Shown here: in pieces, positions 55,022 through 63,487 of the stretch | Numbering within the stretch: the first letter of the stretch is position 1 | Layout of the letters: the number at the start of each line of letters is the position of its first letter | Source of the DNA: UBA1422 sp963676385 | GTDB taxonomy: Bacteria > Bacillota > Clostridia > Peptostreptococcales > Anaerovoracaceae | Assembly (NCBI GenBank): GCA_963676385.2 | Contig: CAXXMM010000014.1 | Span: forward strand, 248,001-312,000 | Length of the DNA stretch: 64,000 bases | Reading direction: 5' to 3' | The notes under the pieces: generated by a model | What the model was told of the DNA's origin: nothing | Database searches by the model: none | Seen by the model: only the letters and a program-made list of their open reading frames with translations | Position numbers and translations under genes: made by a program

Positions 55022-56773
55022 GTGAGCGGATCCATTCGAGACAATACCATAGAAGAGATAAAAAGCAGGTGCAACATTGTTGATATTGTTGGCCGGGTGG
55101 TTCCTCTGAAGCGAACCGGCAGCAACTATAAAGGACTTTGTCCGTTTCACAATGAAAAGTCACCTTCTTTTGTTGTTTCTGAGGCAAAACAGATATTCAC
55201 ATGCTTTGGTTGCGGTGCCACCGGAGATGCCATCGAGTTTATGCAGAAATACTACAATATGGAATTTAGCCAGGCAGTTGAAAAACTTGCAGACGAATGT
55301 GGGGTTGTTATTGAGACTGATTTCAAGAAATCCGAAAAAAAGGACATTCAATATCAGATTAATCGGGAAGCTGCAACCTTTTACTACAAGGCATTTCGTG
55401 AAAAACCCAATCCTGCCGCGGTATACATGAAGAACAGAGGGATTGAGCCTGAAGTTTTGAATCAGTTTGGCATCGGTTATGCGGACGGAGATTGGGATAG
55501 TTTGTTTCAGCATTTGAAATCCAAAGGTTATGAAGTAGAGATTCTTTTGGATTTGGGATTGATATCCGAGTCAAAGGGTAAATACTATGATAAGTTGAGG
55601 AACCGTGTTGTTTTTCCCATTATTAGCACAGGGGGGAAGGTCATCGGTTTTGGGGGAAGATCTTTAGGCGAAGATATGCCCAAGTACCTGAACTCATCTG
55701 AATCTTCTATATTTCTGAAAAAGAACAACCTGTATGGCTTAAATTTGACAAAACAAGAAATCAGCAAAAGCGGATATGGAATCATGGTAGAAGGTTATAT
55801 GGATGTGATTTCATTGTATCAGCATGGCGTCAGAAATGTGGCCGCCTCTCTGGGGACTGCCCTCACAGAAAACCAGGCCAAGTTGCTGAAGCGATACACC
55901 AATCAAGTTCTTTTGTCTTATGACGCAGATGAAGCAGGGAAAAATGCCACTCTTCGAGGGATGGAAATTTTGCATAAAGAGAACTTTCGTATCAAAGTGT
56001 TGTCCATCCCAGATGGAAAAGATCCAGATGACTACATAAAGAAACACGGCAAAACCTCTTTTCAACAATTAGTTAAAGGTGCACGTCCTTATGCAGATTA
56101 CAAATTGGATTTGGCACGGTTTGGCATGGATATGTCCCGAACAGAAGATCGTTTACATTTTTTAAGAGATGCTGTCTCGATTCTTCGCAGTTTAAGTCCC
56201 ATGGAGGCCGATTTGTACACCCAAAAGATAGCGGTGGAGACGGGTATTTCAGAAGGAGCTATTCGAGCCGAACTGGGGAGAGAATATCAGGACAAGGCAT
56301 ATTCCTCGGGGAATCGGGAATTGTCCCCCGTTGATAACCCAATGTTGAGCAAGTTGGAGCAAAACGCCATCAAATTGATTTTAACAGACAGTGGATATTT
56401 GGAGAAATTTGAACCTTATGTGGAGATGTTCTCAAGCAATCAGGGAAAGAATATCTATCAGGTTCTCAAAAAAATGATAAACAGTGACCTGGAATTGCAC
56501 CCTGAACGGGTGAGAGAACAACTGGAACCGGAAGAGCAAAATGTGTTGCAAAGCATTGTGGAGAATATCCTGTTAGCCGGCAAAGAAGAAATTATATTTT
56601 CTGAGTGCGTGAAAACGTATGAAGAAGAAATTTTGACGAAAAGACAACAAGAGATTATTTTGCGGATTTCCTTGGCTGATGAAAAGGAAAACCCGGATGA
56701 AATCAGGGAATTGACAGAAGAGTTAATGGAAATACAGCAGAAGAAGCTGGGGGGAACGAAAAAGTATGTATAG
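55022..56773 (+). CDS. dnaG: DNA primase
   Basis: 583 aa from the GTG at 55022, which follows GGGGGG; an in-frame GTG at 54980 (14 codons upstream) gives an atypical extension. The CHC2 zinc finger uses CPFHNEKSPSF and CFGCGATGD near residues 40-70. The Toprim core has FGGRSLGEDMPKYLNS near 210, VEGYMDVISLYQHG near 250 and SYDADEAGKNA near 300. The C-terminal domain binds DnaB. Its stop overlaps the rpoD start. Confidence 0.95.
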   Translation: MSGSIRDNTIEEIKSRCNIVDIVGRVVPLKRTGSNYKGLCPFHNEKSPSFVVSEAKQIFTCFGCGATGDAIEFMQKYYNMEFSQAVEKLADECGVVIETDFKKSEKKDIQYQINREAATFYYKAFREKPNPAAVYMKNRGIEPEVLNQFGIGYADGDWDSLFQHLKSKGYEVEILLDLGLISESKGKYYDKLRNRVVFPIISTGGKVIGFGGRSLGEDMPKYLNSSESSIFLKKNNLYGLNLTKQEISKSGYGIMVEGYMDVISLYQHGVRNVAASLGTALTENQAKLLKRYTNQVLLSYDADEAGKNATLRGMEILHKENFRIKVLSIPDGKDPDDYIKKHGKTSFQQLVKGARPYADYKLDLARFGMDMSRTEDRLHFLRDAVSILRSLSPMEADLYTQKIAVETGISEGAIRAELGREYQDKAYSSGNRELSPVDNPMLSKLEQNAIKLILTDSGYLEKFEPYVEMFSSNQGKNIYQVLKKMINSDLELHPERVREQLEPEEQNVLQSIVENILLAGKEEIIFSECVKTYEEEILTKRQQEIILRISLADEKENPDEIRELTEELMEIQQKKLGGTKKYV

Positions 56774-57917
56774 TGACGATAGCCAACATAAAAAAAATGA
56801 ATTCGTTCATGAACTAATAGAGAAGGCAACGGCCAAAAAACTTTCTTATGCCGAAATCGGAAAGCATCTGGAAAACTCCGAATTAGACAAAGACGAAATG
56901 GAAGAGATTTATGAAGATCTGATGGGACGGGGCATTGAAATTGTCTCAGAGGAGACGCCGGACGATTTTATTCTAAAAGACATTGAAGCTGAATTCGAGG
57001 CAGAAGAAGTCATCCCGGAAGTGGAACTTGAAATAGGTGAACTGGGAGAGCGGGAAGTTAGCTTGGAAGCCATTGTGCCGAAATCAGTTGCCGTCGACGA
57101 TCCGGTACGCATGTACCTGAAGGAAATCGGCAAGGTACCATTGTTGACTGCAGAAGAAGAAATTGACTTGGCCAAAAGAATGGAAGCCGGAGAAGAGGGA
57201 GTTAAGCAAATTCTATGTGAAGCCAACTTGCGACTGGTGGTAAGTATTGCCAAGCGTTATGTGGGCCGAGGCATGTTGTTTCTTGACTTGATTCAAGAAG
57301 GAAACATGGGGTTGATTAAGGCTGTTGATAAATTTGACTGGAGAAAAGGATACAAGTTCAGCACCTACGCGACTTGGTGGATTCGTCAGGCCATCACCAG
57401 ATCCATAGCGGACCAGGCAAGAACCATCCGGATTCCCGTTCATATGGTAGAAACCATCAACAAACTTATGAGGGTTTCTCGCCAATTGCTACAGGAATAT
57501 GGGAGAGAGCCGACCCCGGAAGAAATTGCTGTGGAAATGGATATTACAGAAGAAAAAGTCCGAGAAATCCTTAAAATTGCCCAGGAACCGGTCTCCTTAG
57601 AGACCCCCATTGGAGAGGAAGAAGATAGTCATTTGGGAGATTTTATCCCTGATGAAGATGTTCCGGCACCGGCGGAAGCAGCAGCTTTTTCCATGTTGAA
57701 AGAACAATTAGTAGAAGTATTAGATACGTTGACAGATCGAGAACAAAAAGTGCTGAAACTTCGATTCGGCCTAGAAGACGGACGGGCCCGAACCTTGGAG
57801 GAAGTTGGGAAGAAGTTTGACGTTACCCGGGAACGGATTCGACAGATCGAAGCAAAAGCTTTGCGGAAACTTCGCCATCCAAGCAGAAGTAAAAAATTAA
57901 AGGATTATTTAGAGTAA
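56766..57917 (+). CDS. rpoD: RNA polymerase primary sigma factor
   Basis: 383 aa. Region 1.2 is DPVRMYLKEIGKVPLL near residue 106; region 2 has LIQEGNMGLIKAVDKFDWRKGYKFSTYATWWIRQAI; region 4 has REQKVLKLRFGLEDG and VTRERIRQIEAKALRKLRHP. It is the housekeeping sigma (SigA), consistent with the TTGACA/TATAAT promoters seen in the window. The N-terminal 100 residues are acidic. dnaG-rpoD is the classical macromolecular synthesis operon. Confidence 0.97.
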   Translation: MYSDDSQHKKNEFVHELIEKATAKKLSYAEIGKHLENSELDKDEMEEIYEDLMGRGIEIVSEETPDDFILKDIEAEFEAEEVIPEVELEIGELGEREVSLEAIVPKSVAVDDPVRMYLKEIGKVPLLTAEEEIDLAKRMEAGEEGVKQILCEANLRLVVSIAKRYVGRGMLFLDLIQEGNMGLIKAVDKFDWRKGYKFSTYATWWIRQAITRSIADQARTIRIPVHMVETINKLMRVSRQLLQEYGREPTPEEIAVEMDITEEKVREILKIAQEPVSLETPIGEEEDSHLGDFIPDEDVPAPAEAAAFSMLKEQLVEVLDTLTDREQKVLKLRFGLEDGRARTLEEVGKKFDVTRERIRQIEAKALRKLRHPSRSKKLKDYLE

Positions 57918-57928
57918 AGAGGATGATG

Positions 57929-58669
57929 ATGTTAACCGGCAGATTGGAAGCACTGGCTCAACAAATCACACTGGGTGAAACCATGGCCGACATTGGAACC
58001 GACCATGGTTTTTTGCCGATATCCTTGTATTGTCGTAATATTTCTCCCAGAGCCATTATGATAGATGTAAGCGAAAAGGCACTTTCCAGAGCAAAATCCC
58101 ATGGAGAAGCTGTGGAGGGGATTGATCCAGGCGATTATCGGGTTGGAGACGGTTTAAACGCCCTGGCCCCGGGAGAAGTGGATGTGGTGGTCATTGCCGG
58201 GATGGGCGGAATCCTAATGACAGAGATTTTGGATGGGGACAGAGAAAAATCCAAGTCCTTCAAAAAGTTCGTTTTTCAACCGCGCAACCATCCTGAAGTC
58301 CTAAGATACTGGCTACACAAAAACGGGTTTGCTTTGAAAACTGAAACGCTGGTTCGGGAAGGGAAAAATATTTGTGAAATCCTAGTAGCGGTTTCAAGGG
58401 ACAACCAAGATTCACTGTTCAAGAAATTTCCGGAGGTGACTTCCTCTTTTTCAAAAAATATTCAATGGGAAATCCCTCCTTGGTATATTTCTTTGGATTC
58501 CCCTTTGACAGAAGAATACCTGAATCGAAAACTCGAAAAAGAACAAAGGATTTTTTGGGCTTATGGTGAGGGGACGAACCCAAAACAGGAACGTCTCATT
58601 GATTTGAAACAACGGATTTCATATATACAAGAATTTCAAAACAGTAGGGGAGAAAGATATGGAGTATAA
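57929..58669 (+). CDS. trmK: tRNA (adenine22-N1)-methyltransferase TrmK
   Basis: 246 aa from the third of three consecutive ATG codons, which best fits the AAAGAGG site; the first two would overlap that site. The SAM-binding motif ADIGTDHGFLPISLY near residue 22 and VVVIAGMGGILMTEIL near 88 are typical of the YqfN/TrmK family. It methylates A22 of tRNA. It follows rpoD, as in Bacillus, and overlaps the nif3 start by 11 nt. Confidence 0.93.
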   Translation: MLTGRLEALAQQITLGETMADIGTDHGFLPISLYCRNISPRAIMIDVSEKALSRAKSHGEAVEGIDPGDYRVGDGLNALAPGEVDVVVIAGMGGILMTEILDGDREKSKSFKKFVFQPRNHPEVLRYWLHKNGFALKTETLVREGKNICEILVAVSRDNQDSLFKKFPEVTSSFSKNIQWEIPPWYISLDSPLTEEYLNRKLEKEQRIFWAYGEGTNPKQERLIDLKQRISYIQEFQNSRGERYGV

Positions 58670-59474
58670 GGAGTTTATTCACAGGATTGAGGCAATTGCA
58701 CCACCTGAATTGGCAGAACCGTGGGATAATAGCGGCATTCAAATATATAGTGGCAAGGAAAATGTACAAAAAATATTAGTTTGTCTTGATGTGACAGAGC
58801 CAACACTGAAGGAAGCCATTGGCATTGGCGCGGATATGATTGTCAGTCATCATCCGTTGATTTTTGATTCCATGAAATCCATAGATGCAGACTCGGTCTT
58901 GGGGAATAAGATACATGAGTTGATTCAAGCCGGGATTTCTGTGTATTCAGCCCATATGACCTACGACAAAGGGTCTTTTGGCAATACGGTAATGATGGGG
59001 AAACGTCTGGGAATAAAAGGAAGACCGATACACGGGATGACTCCTGACGCCAGAATGGATTGTAGTGTTCTAATGGCAGAACCTGATGCCCCCATAGCAA
59101 CAGATGCCCTTTGCAGGCTGATTTCTGACCGTCTCGCCATCCCCAACGAAGAACTCCGACTGGTCATGGGAAATAAGGGATTTGCCAGTAAAATCGCATT
59201 GTGCGCCGGTAGCGGCGGAGATTATTGGAAAGATCTTGTTGCATTGGGATGTGATACTTATATTACGGGAGATGTGAAATATCATATGGCCCTTGACGCA
59301 AAAGAAGCGGGAATGACCTTGATCGATCCGGGACACTTTGGGACGGAAAAACATTTTGCCCAAGATTTTGCAAAAACCCTGTCAGGATTAGTGGACGATA
59401 ATCTGGAAATACACATTTCCAGCAATGATGTAAATCCTTTTGGAAGTGGGAAAGGCTTGATTAATCACCTGTAA
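58659..59474 (+). CDS. Nif3-like dinuclear metal-centre protein (YqfO/GTP cyclohydrolase I type 2-like)
   Basis: 271 aa. Family motifs: EPWDNSGIQIYSG near residue 20, VSHHPLIFDSMKSI near 65, AHMTYDKG near 97 and a C-terminal DPGHFGTEKHFAQ near 218. It forms hexameric rings with two metal ions; the physiological substrate is not settled. The rnpB promoter lies within its last codons. Confidence 0.92.
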   Translation: MEYKEFIHRIEAIAPPELAEPWDNSGIQIYSGKENVQKILVCLDVTEPTLKEAIGIGADMIVSHHPLIFDSMKSIDADSVLGNKIHELIQAGISVYSAHMTYDKGSFGNTVMMGKRLGIKGRPIHGMTPDARMDCSVLMAEPDAPIATDALCRLISDRLAIPNEELRLVMGNKGFASKIALCAGSGGDYWKDLVALGCDTYITGDVKYHMALDAKEAGMTLIDPGHFGTEKHFAQDFAKTLSGLVDDNLEIHISSNDVNPFGSGKGLINHL

Positions 59475-59485
59475 GATGGTATATT
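59457..59485 (+). promoter_or_regulatory. rnpB promoter within the 3' end of the Nif3-like gene
   Basis: TTGATT (59457-59462), 17 nt, TATATT (59480-59485). The 5' end of the RNA predicted by P1 pairing (59491) is 6 nt downstream, as expected for a transcription start. Confidence 0.7.
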
Positions 59486-59490
59486 TACAA

Positions 59491-59840
59491 TGTTTTGGGT
59501 AAGCCAGACAGTCGCGTGCTTCGGCACGAGGAAAGTCCGGGCTCCATAGGGCAAGGGTGCCGGATAACGTCCGGCGTAGGTAACTATAGGGAAAGTGCAA
59601 CAGAAACATTCCGCCGAAACGGGTAATGCCGTGGTAAGGTTGAAATGGTGAGGTAAGAGCTCACCGGCGACATGGAGACATGTCGGCCGTGTAAACCCCA
59701 CCTGGAGCAAGACCAAAGAGGGGCCAAGGGTGGTTGCCCGCCACCTCCCGGAAGGTAGGTCGCTTGAGCGTGTCAGCAATGACAGGCCTAGATAGATGAT
59801 TGTCGAATACAGAACCCGGCTTATAGGCTTGCCCAAAACA
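59491..59840 (+). ncRNA. rnpB: RNase P RNA component (class A)
   Basis: About 350 nt. The conserved P4 strand GAGGAAAGTCCGGGCTCC lies near the 5' end, and AGATAGATGATTGTC then ACAGAACCCGGCTTATAG near the 3' end. The outer ends GTTTTGGGTAAGCC and GGCTTGCCCAAAAC pair as P1. The RNA is the catalytic subunit that cuts the 5' leader from pre-tRNA. Long ORFs on either strand across it are not genes. Confidence 0.97.
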
Positions 59841-59860
59841 TATTATTGAATAAGAAAAAT

Positions 59861-59888
59861 AAAAACGTTGAGAAATCAACGTTTTTAA
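59861..59888 (+). terminator. Terminator of rnpB
   Basis: AAAAACGTTGA-GAAA-TCAACGTTTTT: perfect 11-bp stem with a tetraloop and T run. Confidence 0.92.
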
Positions 59889-59908
59889 AAACCAAACATG
59901 TTAAATAG

Positions 59909-59949
59909 TGAACAAGTCCAAAATGGTGTTATTTCATTAGACTTGTTCA
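59909..59949 (+). repeat. Inverted repeat upstream of the LuxR-type gene
   Basis: TGAACAAGTC (59909-59918) and GACTTGTTCA (59940-59949) form a perfect 10-bp dyad, 21-nt loop, about 45 nt before the promoter of the regulator. Possible operator. Confidence 0.45.
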
Positions 59950-59993
59950 TTTTAGTGGAAAGATCTTCTATACTTTTGAATGTGGTTAAGATA

Positions 59994-60023
59994 TTGACTG
60001 ATATTTGGATGCAGGAGTATAAT
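59994..60023 (+). promoter_or_regulatory. Promoter of the LuxR-type regulator
   Basis: TTGACT (59994-59999), 18 nt, TATAAT (60018-60023), 34 nt before the ATG. Confidence 0.7.
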
Positions 60024-60057
60024 CATAGCAACTTGCGCATGACATGAAAGGAGAAAA

Positions 60058-61038
60058 ATGTATACAACAACTGTATTTTTGGAATACTTGATTGCCATAT
60101 TCGCAGCGCAAATGGAAATCACTGTTATCATTTTATTATTAATAAAAGGGAAAAAGTGTCAATCGGAGAAAACCATTTCTATTATGTGGTTTTCTTTTGC
60201 TATTCTTGTAATTTGCTTAGTTAATTTTAGCCTCTATTATTCTGATAGGATGTTAAATATTATTTCTGTAAATAGTTGGTTTAGGTCCATCGACTACTTG
60301 TGTCATGGGGTGCAGTATGTCTTATGGTTTGTGGTAATCAAAGCATTATCCAATAAAAACAACAACCACATTTTTATCATAGACATTGTGGTTAGCACAC
60401 TCTATTGCATAATTGGAATTGTAGTGGCCGGGTTTTTTATGGATGAGTATTACCATGTATCAAGTATATTAGGCAGGTTTCTTGTAACGTGTTGGGGCGT
60501 TTTGTTTGTCGGTATCGCTATTATGCTTATAATAAATATAATTAATTTCATGCGGGATATTCATACAAAACTACAAAGATTATATGTTGGCATAACATCA
60601 CTGATTATCATTATTGGAGGAACCATCTACACCGTATCAATGAATGCATTATATACAAGTGAATATAATTCAGGATGGCAATCAGAATCAACCGACTTTA
60701 CAGGGATCTATATACTAATCATATCGTTGTTATCGTTTCTATTTGTTTTCAAAGAGGACTTCAGCCCGTTGTTCTTTCGTAGTCCGGATTTAAAAGAATC
60801 CGACAACCCAATACTTGTAACCGCTGCGCTGCATCAATTAACTGTGCGAGAATGTGAGGTATTGACTTTGTTGTACAAAGGTATGCACAATCCGGAAATT
60901 GCTACAGCCCTAAATATCTCACCGAATACTGTAAAGAAACACGTTCAGAACATTTATGAAAAAACCGGAGTGAATAGTCGAATGGAAATAGTTTATCTTA
61001 TAAACCTAAAAAATAACGAAAATAATACTAACGGGTAA
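60058..61038 (+). CDS. Membrane-anchored LuxR-type transcriptional regulator
   Basis: 326 aa with a GAAAGGAG site. About seven hydrophobic segments fill residues 1-245, then a LuxR-type HTH occupies about 258-315 (LTVRECEVLTLLYKGMHNPE ... NISPNTVKKHVQNIYEKTGVNSR). No response-regulator receiver domain is present, so the membrane part is likely the sensor. The HTH and membrane domain in one chain mean DNA would be bound at the membrane. Target genes are unknown; the adjacent esterase is a candidate. The ligand cannot be told from the sequence. Confidence 0.85.
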   Translation: MYTTTVFLEYLIAIFAAQMEITVIILLLIKGKKCQSEKTISIMWFSFAILVICLVNFSLYYSDRMLNIISVNSWFRSIDYLCHGVQYVLWFVVIKALSNKNNNHIFIIDIVVSTLYCIIGIVVAGFFMDEYYHVSSILGRFLVTCWGVLFVGIAIMLIINIINFMRDIHTKLQRLYVGITSLIIIIGGTIYTVSMNALYTSEYNSGWQSESTDFTGIYILIISLLSFLFVFKEDFSPLFFRSPDLKESDNPILVTAALHQLTVRECEVLTLLYKGMHNPEIATALNISPNTVKKHVQNIYEKTGVNSRMEIVYLINLKNNENNTNG

Positions 61039-61079
61039 TTAGATTTTATCAAAAAAATATTAAAAATAATCCAAAGGAG

Positions 61080-61118
61080 TAATAGTCTTGACATTGGTCA
61101 AAGGCTATTATTTATTTG
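61080..61118 (+). terminator. Hairpin between LuxR-type gene and esterase
   Basis: TAATAGTC and TTGAC pair with GTCAA and GGCTATTA around an ATTG loop (13 bp with one bulged A), followed by TTTATTTG. It could end the regulator transcript or attenuate read-through into the esterase gene. Confidence 0.55.
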
Positions 61119-61168
61119 CATGCAAAGCATGTGAAAACGTGAGTATGAGTTCAAAAAGGAGGAGAAAA

Positions 61169-62830
61169 ATGAGGAAAACAAAAAAACTGTCGATAATGGT
61201 TGCAATCATAACTGTGTTTGCAATTTCATTGGCAGGCTGCGGATTTGGCTCCACAAAAGATGACACGACGGCAAAGTGTTTTAACGGTAAATTTGTGGGA
61301 CAAATTGAAAAGGAGACGGATGTTATATCATTTAAAGGAATTCCATATGCGAAACCGCCAACCGGTAAGTTGCGATGGAAGGCTCCGGTTGCTGTTGAGA
61401 AAAGTGATGGGACATTTGATGCAAAGAAATTTGGCCCCACTTCAGTACAATCTACCTGGCATTCAGAACCTGCCAGTTATGAAAACCCACAGGGAATAAG
61501 TGAAGATTGTCTCACACTTAACGTTTGGACTAGTGATTTGAAAACAAAAAACAAACCTATCATGTTTTATATTCATGGCGGAGGATATGGATGGGGCGGC
61601 ACCGCAGATCCTCTATATGATGGACAATTCATCGTAGCTGAACACAATGATGTCATCGTTGTGAGTTGCAATTACAGAGTTGGTATGTTTGGGTTTGCGG
61701 ATTTCAGCAAGGTGCCGGGCGGTGAAGATTACACGAACACAACGTATCTTGGCGTACTGGACTTGATTCAAGGTTTGAAGTGGGTGAAACAAAACGCCGA
61801 AGCATTTGGCGGTGATCCGAACAACATCACAATCTTTGGCGAATCAGCAGGCGGTGGCCTTGTATCAAATCTACTCGTAGTCAAAGAAGCAAAAGGTTTA
61901 TTCAATCGTGCCATTGCTGAAAGTGGTAGCGAAAATTTTACCTTTCCAAAGAAAACATTTGAAGAAAGAAATCAAATTGGCACTTTAATGGAAATTACAG
62001 GGGCCAAAACAATGGAGGACTTAATCAATATACCGGAAGAAAAAATGATTTCAATTTACACTACCCCGGATAAAGATGGATATACGTTATGCGACCTATA
62101 TGGGATGCCCATGAGAGGCGATGGCAGTATCATTCCGGAAGATCCCTATAAAGAGCTGCTCAATGGCGCCAGCAAGGACGTTGATGTTTTAATTGGCACA
62201 AACGCAGACGAATGGAATTACTGGATTGGAGAGATGATCAACAAACCCATTCCGGAACTTACCCCAGAAGAATTGGCATATGCCAAAGATTTAAACTTAA
62301 ACGACACTACATATGGTCAAATTGGCTCACATTATGCGAAAGCAATGGAATTTGAACCAAAAGCAGTCAAAAAGTGCTTGGCGTTGTTTGGCGAGAAGAT
62401 GACATTTGATAAGAAAAGAACCGAAATTGCCAATGAACTGGGATTCAGATTGCCTGCAATCACAACAGCCTACAATCATGCTTCTGCAGGTGGCAAGACA
62501 TATATGTATTACTTTGGCAAAGAGGCGACGAATTATGATTTCTTTGGCGCTTGTCATGCATCGGAGCTTGCATACGTTTTTCATAATCCGTCTGAAACAG
62601 ACTTTTGCGGCGAGATTGATCTCAAACTGGCCGACAATATCTGCGCTGCCTGGGTAAATTTTGCCAAAACCGGAGATCCCAGCACAGATAGCGTGGAATG
62701 GCTGCCATATAATGCGTCCGACCGCAATACGATGATGATTGGCAACGATAGCACAATGACAATGATGAAAGATCCGAAGGGTGCACAACGCCAAATCCTT
62801 GAGCCACTTGTTTCATATTATTATCCATGA
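61169..62830 (+). CDS. Lipoprotein carboxylesterase type B (para-nitrobenzyl-esterase-like)
   Basis: 553 aa from the ATG at 61169 behind AAAGGAGGAG; a longer in-frame start at 61088 lies in a hairpin. A lipoprotein signal (MRKTKKLSIM ... ISLAGC, lipobox Cys near residue 21) anchors it to the outer face of the membrane. Alpha/beta hydrolase core: FKGIPYAKPPTGKLRW near 55, the oxyanion segment MFYIHGGGYGWGG near 133 and the nucleophile elbow FGESAGGG near 225, with a late His in GACHASELAYVF. It would hydrolyse carboxylic esters outside the cell; substrate unknown. It follows the LuxR-type regulator. Confidence 0.92.
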   Translation: MRKTKKLSIMVAIITVFAISLAGCGFGSTKDDTTAKCFNGKFVGQIEKETDVISFKGIPYAKPPTGKLRWKAPVAVEKSDGTFDAKKFGPTSVQSTWHSEPASYENPQGISEDCLTLNVWTSDLKTKNKPIMFYIHGGGYGWGGTADPLYDGQFIVAEHNDVIVVSCNYRVGMFGFADFSKVPGGEDYTNTTYLGVLDLIQGLKWVKQNAEAFGGDPNNITIFGESAGGGLVSNLLVVKEAKGLFNRAIAESGSENFTFPKKTFEERNQIGTLMEITGAKTMEDLINIPEEKMISIYTTPDKDGYTLCDLYGMPMRGDGSIIPEDPYKELLNGASKDVDVLIGTNADEWNYWIGEMINKPIPELTPEELAYAKDLNLNDTTYGQIGSHYAKAMEFEPKAVKKCLALFGEKMTFDKKRTEIANELGFRLPAITTAYNHASAGGKTYMYYFGKEATNYDFFGACHASELAYVFHNPSETDFCGEIDLKLADNICAAWVNFAKTGDPSTDSVEWLPYNASDRNTMMIGNDSTMTMMKDPKGAQRQILEPLVSYYYP

Positions 62831-62919
62831 TTTATGTGGCCAATGATTAGATTATTTTAAGATTAGACAGACGATAATAGTACGGTTGATATTGAAAGTT
62901 GCATATTATCGACAGATCG

Positions 62920-62947
62920 AAAGTCCGCCTTAATTGGGTGGGCTTTT
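62920..62947 (+). terminator. Terminator-like hairpin after the esterase
   Basis: AAAGTCCGCC pairs with GGTGGGCTTT (two G-U pairs) with a 7-nt loop, followed by T and G-rich sequence. The T tail is short, so strength is uncertain. Confidence 0.5.
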
Positions 62948-63029
62948 GCGTTACAATAAAACAGGTCCAAACACCTAAATCTCCTATTTTACTTTACGGT
63001 TCATCGTCGCCACGTCCGGTGTTCATAAC

Positions 63030-63430
63030 AAAAAATTGAAAACCACTGGGCGTAATAACTTTTCCATGATGGCGGTGAAAAAACCGGCCATAGCCAAAAC
63101 AACAAAGTTATAAAACAAATCAGGATTGACTCCTCCGATAATAGTTGCCGCGTTACCAAAGAGCCCACCAATTAGAGAACCGAGGACAAGAAGGGGAAAA
63201 AAGATTCCACCACAAAAAGAGACCCTGCAAAAGCAACAATAATTCCCAGAACTGCAATTTGCCGATAGTCACTAAGGGGAATAGCATTATTTAAGTAAAA
63301 CTAAAAATCGGTCCCATTCCAAAATAAATTTTGGAATGAAATCTGCTGTAACTGCTGAAGTGATAGTGGCCAACAAAATAGTGGGAGAAACGATAGGAAA
63401 AGGAACTTGCCACATAGAATGTTTTGCAGT
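63030..63430 (-). pseudogene. Degenerate ClC chloride channel/transporter remnant
   Basis: On the minus strand, pieces in different frames read TADFIP, then (about 63265) NAIPLSDYRQIAVLGIIVAF, then GGIFFPLLVLGSLIGGLFGN and FYNFVVLAMAGFFTAI. The last two match the ClC selectivity-filter region (GxFxP) and the following helix. The N-terminal roughly 250 residues are missing, the segment between the gating parts is deleted, and frame breaks at T-rich stretches interrupt it. About 650 nt (62831-63487) hold no intact gene other than this remnant and the terminator-like hairpin. Confidence 0.75.
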
Positions 63431-63487
63431 ATAATTCTTTAAACTTATGCAGTGATTTTTGCAGTTCTTGTTTGCCGGGAGAAATAG

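Noticed and set aside
59388..59879. Several minus-strand ORFs of 70-123 codons across 59.4-59.9 kb
   Set aside because: They lie on the complement of rnpB, whose conserved P4 and P1 elements are clear; no ribosome sites and no protein similarity.
59909..59949. Inverted repeat as an attachment or IS terminal repeat
   Set aside because: No recombinase, transposase or target-site duplication nearby; it is better treated as a possible operator.
61088..61168. Longer start of the esterase
   Set aside because: It begins in a hairpin and would bury the lipoprotein signal; the ATG at 61169 has a strong ribosome site and an N-terminal signal.
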